Shown here one piece after another: positions 59,201-64,000 of a stretch of 64,000 nucleotides of DNA. The notes below the pieces were generated by a model. That model worked only from the letters and a program-made list of their open reading frames with translations. It was not told the DNA's origin and ran no database searches. The first letter of the stretch is position 1, and each line of letters begins with the position of its first letter. The translations under genes and the position numbers were made by a program. Origin of the DNA: Bacteroidales bacterium (lineage in GTDB: Bacteria; Bacteroidota; Bacteroidia; Bacteroidales; UBA3824); the NCBI GenBank assembly GCA_017417315.1, contig JAFPZK010000084.1, positions 1-64,000 on the forward strand. The letters are read 5' to 3'.

Positions 59201-60295
59201 TCAATCCTTGTTTTCCCAAGTTCTGCCGGCAAGCGAATACACTCTCCACTTATTGATAACTTCCTGCATATCAGAGGGTAACTCTGAATTAAAACTCATA
59301 ATTTCACCGGTTTTAGGGTGCTTAAATTCTAACGTTTTTGCATGAAGAGCTTGTCGCGGCATAATTTCAAAACAGTTGTCAACGAACTTTCTGTATTTTG
59401 CAAAAGTCGTGCCTCTTAACAGACGGTCGCCGCCGTAAACATCATCGTTGAAAAGCGGGTGATTTATGCTTTTTAAGTGTACGCGGATTTGGTGCGTTCT
59501 GCCCGTTTCGAGTTTACATTCAACGAGCGTAACGTAACCGAATCTTTCCAAAACTCTGTAATGCGTGATTGCCGGTTTTCCGATTCCGCTGTCTTTGGCA
59601 AACATACACATACTTTTTCTGTCTCTCGGATTTCTGCCGATATTGCCTTCTACCGTGCCTTCGTTTTCGTCAAAATCGCCCCAAACCAAAGCCTGATAAC
59701 GGCGGTTGACGGTATGATAAAAAAACTGCTTAGACAAGTTGACTTTTGCAGCCTCGTTTTTAGCAATCACCAAAAGACCTGATGTGTTTTTGTCGATTCT
59801 GTGAACCAAACCCGGACGTGTGTCAAAAGCGTCAAACTCGTCGTTATGACCCAAATGAAACGCCAAAGCGTTGACTAACGTTCCCGTAAAATTTCCGTGC
59901 GCAGGGTGAACCACCATGCCGGCTTTTTTGTTAACGACAATAACGTCATCGTCTTCGTAAACGATGTCAAGCGGAATATCCTCAGGCGTTAACTTAAAGT
60001 CGAAATGCTCGCCCGGAAGCATAACCGAAATTTCGTCGCCAGGATGCACTCTATAATTGCTTTTAACGGCTTTTCCGTTGACAATCACACACTCCGAATC
60101 GGCGGCTTTTTGAATTTTGTTGCGCGAGACTCCTTGAATCCTATTGTCAAGAAATTTGTCGATTCTTTCCAAATTCTGACCTTTGTCAACAATTATATGA
60201 TAACGCTCGGTCTTTTGACCGTCGCCTTCATCGGTTATTTCTGCCGTTAATTCGTCGTCTTCTTCTTCAAGCAAGTCTTCGATGTTTTCTTCCAT
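59201..60295 (-). CDS. RluA/RluD family 23S rRNA pseudouridine synthase
   Basis: A 364-residue enzyme. An S4 RNA-binding domain about 42-100 (RIDKFLDNRIQGVSRNKIQKA) is followed by the catalytic domain, with the nucleophilic Asp168 in RPGLVHRIDKNTSGLLVIAK and RTHQIRVHLKSINHPLFNDDVYGG downstream. This is the RluD-type layout, which modifies helix 69 positions in 23S rRNA; rlmH, which acts on the same helix, is also in the window. The N-terminal 30 residues are an acidic extension. It begins four bases after the T9SS cargo gene's stop in a PASTA-cargo-RluD run. Confidence 0.9.
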   Translation of the reverse strand: MEENIEDLLEEEDDELTAEITDEGDGQKTERYHIIVDKGQNLERIDKFLDNRIQGVSRNKIQKAADSECVIVNGKAVKSNYRVHPGDEISVMLPGEHFDFKLTPEDIPLDIVYEDDDVIVVNKKAGMVVHPAHGNFTGTLVNALAFHLGHNDEFDAFDTRPGLVHRIDKNTSGLLVIAKNEAAKVNLSKQFFYHTVNRRYQALVWGDFDENEGTVEGNIGRNPRDRKSMCMFAKDSGIGKPAITHYRVLERFGYVTLVECKLETGRTHQIRVHLKSINHPLFNDDVYGGDRLLRGTTFAKYRKFVDNCFEIMPRQALHAKTLEFKHPKTGEIMSFNSELPSDMQEVINKWRVYSLAGRTWENKD

Positions 60296-60299
60296 TTTT

Positions 60300-62039
60300 T
60301 TAATGTGTTATTAAGAGTTTTTTTCTTGTTTTAATTCCTTCAAAATCAAGAATATACATTCCGTTTTTAAGGTCGTTTACATTTATTTCGTTAAGCCCGC
60401 TTTCTAAGAAAGCAGACTTTACTTTTTGTCCGTTAAGATTATAAAAATTTATCCGCTTGCATTTAGAGTTTTTGTTTTCAACAAACAACATTTCCTCAGC
60501 GGGATTCGGATAAAATTTTATGCCGTCGTTTTTAGGCTTAACATCGCTTACGGGCGTTGACAAGGCTCCGAAAGCAGGGCGAATCATAATTTGTCCTTTT
60601 TCTTTTGAAGGTTTCCAAACCCCGTTAAGGTTGAAAAACTTGTTGTCGCCGCCGACGGTATTTTTGTCGAAACCGACAGCGATTATGTCTTTTGAAAGTT
60701 TTTCCCAACCGATAAAAAACGTATCGGTAATTTGTATCGGATTGTCAAAAGGTATGAATACAAACCGTTCTGTTTGTTTTTTCGGGACGGCAATGTTGTT
60801 TTGCGAATATATTTCGACCGAGGGCTGATTATTTCTTCCGTTAAAAATTTTTATGTTGAAATAATTTGCCTGAGCGTCTCTGAAAACGGGACAAAAATAC
60901 ATGTACACGCCCGTCAAAACATCAGGCATCAACGGGACATATCTTACGGCAACAAGTCCGCCCTGACTGCCTTCACCGTAAAGTCCGTAAGCCGCCTCAG
61001 CCGTGCCGTCATCGTAAGCGTAATAATTATAAAACGTCTTTTGTATCGAAACTTCGTTGTTGCCCGAAAAATCTTTCCGCATAACGTCGCTGACAAGTTT
61101 TACCGAAATTTCGCAGTCCATAACCGTATCGCTTTGTGACGAAAAGACGTAATTAAAATCCTTGTTGTGATTTTCAAAATCCATATACGACGGCATATTG
61201 AATGACCCGAGCGCAAATTTTTCGCCGTTTAATTTTAAGTTTATCGAGTCCAAAAGTCTTGCTCTTTTGTCGTTGTTGCGATAAAAAACCGAATACGAAA
61301 GTTTTTCTTTTTTCGGGTCGTTGAGATAATGTTTCCACGGCACGGCGGTATAATCGCCGAATTTTACAACGGGGTCGGCTGTCAGAGAAACGTCGCTGTA
61401 AACGGTGTCGTTTTCTTCTCGGTTGCGGTCGAGTTTGATGTAATCCACATACCAAAAATCACAGTTTCCGACCAAATCTTTCTGACTTTCGCTGCCGAGA
61501 CTAAAATAATTTCTGAAACGGAATTTAAAACCTTTTTGCAAATATTCTTTTTCGCTGACGTTAATCATTTCCTGCTGAAACGATTTTGTTAACGCCGAAG
61601 AGTATTGTCGTATATTTGTCCACTTCTCTGTCAGCGGCGAATAAAAGTCAAGACACAATGAATCTTGTTTTTCAGGATAGTCGCCGTTACCGCCCGCCTG
61701 CAAATAAAAACTTAAAAAAACGGTTTTGTCATCAGGATAATAAAGGTTTATCGGACGGCTTTCTACCGTGTCGCCGGCAGAAAAATTTCCGTAATAAGCA
61801 CTTTCATAAAACTTTTTGGTGCTGTCCAAAGCGTCAAAAACCAAAACACCCGTACTCGGCGGATTTTTAGCCATATAGCGAGAAATACCACAGCCGGAAT
61901 TTTTCCAAAGGCTGTCGGCAGGATACTCTTTCAAATATGAAAAATCGTCAAAAAAAGGCAGTTCGAGCGTGTCAGAATCAGCGGCAAAAACCTCTGCCGC
62001 CATCACAAACGCCGCCCAAAATAGTAAAACCTTTTTCAT
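60300..62039 (-). CDS. T9SS cargo protein with type A C-terminal sorting domain
   Basis: A 579-residue exported protein: signal peptide MKKVLLFWAAFVMAAEVFA, then LPFFDDFSYLKEYPADSLW, an opening found in many Bacteroidota surface proteins whose jelly-roll domain precedes a T9SS tail. The body is beta-rich. The last 75 residues (IKFYPNPAEEMLFVEN ... NFYNLNGQKV ... NDLKNGMYILDFEG) are a clear T9SS type A sorting domain. It would be secreted and cleaved at the surface. Function unknown. It is located between a PASTA protein and the RluD-like gene, where PASTA and rluD are usually direct neighbours in the phylum. Confidence 0.88.
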   Translation of the reverse strand: MKKVLLFWAAFVMAAEVFAADSDTLELPFFDDFSYLKEYPADSLWKNSGCGISRYMAKNPPSTGVLVFDALDSTKKFYESAYYGNFSAGDTVESRPINLYYPDDKTVFLSFYLQAGGNGDYPEKQDSLCLDFYSPLTEKWTNIRQYSSALTKSFQQEMINVSEKEYLQKGFKFRFRNYFSLGSESQKDLVGNCDFWYVDYIKLDRNREENDTVYSDVSLTADPVVKFGDYTAVPWKHYLNDPKKEKLSYSVFYRNNDKRARLLDSINLKLNGEKFALGSFNMPSYMDFENHNKDFNYVFSSQSDTVMDCEISVKLVSDVMRKDFSGNNEVSIQKTFYNYYAYDDGTAEAAYGLYGEGSQGGLVAVRYVPLMPDVLTGVYMYFCPVFRDAQANYFNIKIFNGRNNQPSVEIYSQNNIAVPKKQTERFVFIPFDNPIQITDTFFIGWEKLSKDIIAVGFDKNTVGGDNKFFNLNGVWKPSKEKGQIMIRPAFGALSTPVSDVKPKNDGIKFYPNPAEEMLFVENKNSKCKRINFYNLNGQKVKSAFLESGLNEINVNDLKNGMYILDFEGIKTRKKLLITH

Positions 62040-62065
62040 AAAAATTCTGAAAGTTTATTTTCTGT

Positions 62066-62737
62066 TTAAAATTCGTCTTCGTCAATTATGTTGTCATCCG
62101 TATCCGAATTAGAATCGTAGTCAGACTGAGTGTTGTTGCCCGCATTTTCGTCTTTTTCCCACATAATCAAATCTATGACATCGCCTTTGTACAGTTTTTT
62201 ACCTTTCGAGATTTTCGCGCCGTTGATTCTTGCCTCTTTGAAAAGGTCGTTATGAGGACCTTTTTCTTTTTTTACGTTACCCAAAAGCAAGCCTCTTAAT
62301 CTCAACTGCTCTTGACAATCCACCAAAGAACGTCCGTTTAAATCTGGCATTTCGGTGATTTCTTTCGACCAAGTTTTGTACGTTAAGAAGACTTTTCTGC
62401 CTTCTTTTACGTTGTAACCGGCACGCGGAATCTGACCGCCCGGAATCACCGTCCCGGGTGCAGCACTGCTGTTATAAACCGAATCTGAAACTACCGCTTC
62501 GAGTTTTCGGTCTTCAATAATTTTTACCGCCTGCTCTATCGTCATGCCTTCTACCGAGGGAACGCTGACTTTTTGCGAATGTCGCGTGTAAATTCTCAGT
62601 CCCATAAAAACGAGAACAAAAAACAACATTATGGAGCCGAGCCAAATGCAAAAATTTTTTATGAAATAGGCGGAAATAAAAAAACCGCCCCATGCCTTCA
62701 ATTTGTCTTTGAAAGAATTAGTGTTTTCCTGAGCCAT
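62066..62737 (-). CDS. Membrane-anchored PASTA domain protein
   Basis: A 223-residue protein from ATG 62737. The GTG at 62755 is rejected because a -7 element ends three bases before it. One transmembrane segment lies about 27-47 (FCIWLGSIMLFFVLVFMGL). Two PASTA domains follow: VSVPSVEGMTIEQAVKIIEDRKL (from about 56) and TEMPDLNGRSLVDCQEQLRLRGL (from about 126). The C terminus is an Asp/Asn-rich acidic tail. PASTA domains bind peptidoglycan or its precursors; in this phylum they occur without a kinase domain, as here. Likely at the cell wall side of the inner membrane. Confidence 0.88.
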   Translation of the reverse strand: MAQENTNSFKDKLKAWGGFFISAYFIKNFCIWLGSIMLFFVLVFMGLRIYTRHSQKVSVPSVEGMTIEQAVKIIEDRKLEAVVSDSVYNSSAAPGTVIPGGQIPRAGYNVKEGRKVFLTYKTWSKEITEMPDLNGRSLVDCQEQLRLRGLLLGNVKKEKGPHNDLFKEARINGAKISKGKKLYKGDVIDLIMWEKDENAGNNTQSDYDSNSDTDDNIIDEDEF

Positions 62738-62757
62738 TTTGTAGTAATTTTTCACCG

Positions 62758-62765
62758 CAAAATTA
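62758..62765 (-). promoter_or_regulatory. TAnnTTTG -7 element of the PASTA-cargo-RluD unit
   Basis: On the minus strand TAATTTTG followed by CGGTG, 20 bases before ATG 62737. It decides the start codon of the PASTA gene. Confidence 0.55.
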
Positions 62766-62867
62766 AACTAAATATGTAAGAAAAAAAAATTTTTGAAAAA
62801 ACATTAAAAAAAAGTTTTGTTAAACCGATAAAAATAACAATATTTGTAAGCCGAAAAAATGGGTTAT

Positions 62868-64000
62868 ATGAACGAAAAAATATTAATTGTGGACGATACA
62901 CCTTCGATAGCCGGTTATATACGGTCGGTATTGGAGGAGTACGGTTATACCGTTTCTGAGGCTTTTGACGGCAATTCGGCCGTCATCGTTGCTAATTCAG
63001 AACGTCCCGACCTTATACTTTTAGATATTATTATGCCGGATATTGACGGTTATGCGATATGTTCTCTGTTGAAAACCAACGGTAATACACGGGACATACC
63101 CGTTATTTTTATGTCTGCGCTTAATTCGTCTTTCGACAAAATCAAGGCTTTTAAGTCCGGCGCGGTAGACTACATCACCAAGCCTATTCAGAGCGAGGAG
63201 ATGATTGCCAGAGTAAGGTCTCATCTTAATATCCGCCGTCTTAACCGCGAACTCATGGAGACAAACCGCTCGCTTGAAGACAAAATTTCGGAGCGTACAA
63301 GAAGTCTTGAAGACTCTAACAAGCGTATGACCGAACTTAACCGTCAACTCGAACAGACTGTCTTAAAATATAAGGAAGCAAAAGAAAAAGCGGAACTCGC
63401 CGAAAAAATCAAGACGGAATTTCTTGCAAACATTTCGCACGAAATTTATACGCCGATGAATGCGATAGTCGGTTTTACAAATCTCGTAAAAGAGACTTCT
63501 GACGAGGAACAGAAAAACGAATATCTCGCATATATAAAAGGCAATGCGATAAAACTTTTGTCGCTGTTCAATAATATTTTGGATTTTTCGCAGGCTCTCA
63601 GCGGCAAAACTACACCGGTTTTTCAGACGGTTAAGATTTCTGAAATTTTGGACTCGGTTTATAAAAATAATTTTCTTTCGGCGCAGTCAAAGTCTTTGGA
63701 AATTATCATCAACAACGAGTGCGGCGAAAATTTTGAAATTGAGACCGACAGAAATATGGTTTTCAGAATTTTGGACAACCTTGTCAACAATTCGCTGAAA
63801 TTTACCGACCGTGGCAATATAGAAATCGGTGTATCTGACGGCGGAGATACCGTAGCCTTTTATGTCAAGGATTCGGGCAAAGGTATCAGTCCGGAACTTT
63901 ATGACAAGATTTTCAAGGCTTTTGAATCGGGTGAGGATACTTACAAACGTTCTAACGGTGGGGCGGGAATAGGTCTTCCGCTTGTAAAGAGTTATGTTTC
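62868..64000 (+). CDS. Hybrid response regulator / sensor histidine kinase (3' truncated by window edge)
   Basis: The visible 377 residues begin with a receiver domain (ILIVDDTPS, acidic pair 9-10; phosphoacceptor D53 in LILLDIIMPDIDG; K106 in DYITKP), continue through a coiled coil (about 118-185, SLEDKISERTRSLEDSNKRM), then a HisKA domain with H191 in FLANISHEIYTPMNAIVG and a HATPase domain (ILDNLVNNSLKF, VKDSGKGIS, GAGIGLPLVK). There is no membrane segment, so it is cytosolic, probably receiving phosphate through its own receiver or a partner. ATG 62868 is preferred over 62859, which would leave a very short leader. The end of the protein is outside the window. Confidence 0.88.
   Translation, partial: MNEKILIVDDTPSIAGYIRSVLEEYGYTVSEAFDGNSAVIVANSERPDLILLDIIMPDIDGYAICSLLKTNGNTRDIPVIFMSALNSSFDKIKAFKSGAVDYITKPIQSEEMIARVRSHLNIRRLNRELMETNRSLEDKISERTRSLEDSNKRMTELNRQLEQTVLKYKEAKEKAELAEKIKTEFLANISHEIYTPMNAIVGFTNLVKETSDEEQKNEYLAYIKGNAIKLLSLFNNILDFSQALSGKTTPVFQTVKISEILDSVYKNNFLSAQSKSLEIIINNECGENFEIETDRNMVFRILDNLVNNSLKFTDRGNIEIGVSDGGDTVAFYVKDSGKGISPELYDKIFKAFESGEDTYKRSNGGAGIGLPLVKSYV

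Noticed and set aside
1..64000. tRNA, rRNA, riboswitch and intact transposase genes
   Set aside because: Looked for in all intergenic gaps, none of which exceeds about 235 bases. No cloverleaf, conserved rRNA stretch, riboswitch core or DDE/tyrosine recombinase was recognised.

Overview
The window reads as chromosomal DNA of a member of the Bacteroidota, probably the order Bacteroidales. The DNA is AT-rich. Many starts are preceded by the phylum-specific promoter pattern TTTG-N19-TAnnTTTG rather than a sigma70-type promoter. There is a type IX secretion (T9SS) component (PorQ) and two proteins with T9SS sorting tails. Families largely confined to the phylum also occur (DUF6089-like and DUF5606 proteins, SPOR lipoprotein, a long S16). 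No rRNA, tRNA, CRISPR array, intact insertion sequence, prophage or replication origin was recognised.

Layout. 1-0.8 kb: end of an AAA-ATPase/PD-(D/E)XK protein and a beheaded Rpn-type nuclease. 0.9-5.5 kb: a large mosaic surface protein with BspA repeats and a T9SS tail. 5.5-9.6 kb: nadB, a Dabb protein and fusA. 9.8-10.8 kb: ilvC on the minus strand. 11-14 kb: an AraC-type regulator followed by a lipoprotein and an overlapping secreted protein of unknown function. 14.1-15.7 kb: rpsP-rimM-GNAT with overlapping genes. 15.8-21.5 kb: a GHL10 hydrolase and two tandem sialate O-acetylesterase-like proteins that both lack the expected catalytic serine and histidine. 21.5-29.6 kb, minus strand: two DUF6089-like barrels, nadK, a one-POTRA barrel protein, a GT2 glycosyltransferase, hisB, a SPOR lipoprotein and a small acidic protein. 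29.7-32.9 kb, plus strand: porQ and two very AT-rich lipoprotein genes. 33-36.4 kb, minus strand: hisC, hisD, hisG.

36.5-41.6 kb: a LytTR response regulator facing a very large NtrY-like histidine kinase, then rlmH. 41.8-45.1 kb: a Wza/Wzc pair for polysaccharide export, the kinase ending in a long Gly-Tyr tail. 45.1-47.3 kb, minus strand: a fused double SiaB-like kinase, SiaC and a Sua5/YrdC protein. 47.4-50.5 kb: a lipoprotein with a VWA-like motif, accD and an unknown secreted protein. 50.5-51.0 kb: DUF5606. 51.2-54.9 kb: a chemoreceptor with a sigma54-like element upstream and a TerB_N/TerB_C protein. 54.9-62.7 kb, minus strand: purC, phoH, three tightly packed envelope proteins, an RluD-like pseudouridine synthase, a T9SS cargo protein and a PASTA protein. 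62.9 kb to the end: a hybrid response regulator/histidine kinase cut by the window edge.

Together the genes point to a free-growing or gut bacterium that makes histidine, branched-chain amino acids, NAD and purines. It invests heavily in its outer surface: T9SS cargo, barrels, lipoproteins and capsule export. The less ordinary parts are the catalytically degenerate esterase pair, the SiaB-SiaB/SiaC switch, the chemoreceptor/TerB pair, the expandable tyrosine tail and the his gene cluster split by a surface-protein island. Function calls rest on reading motifs and family resemblance by eye; no database search was run.
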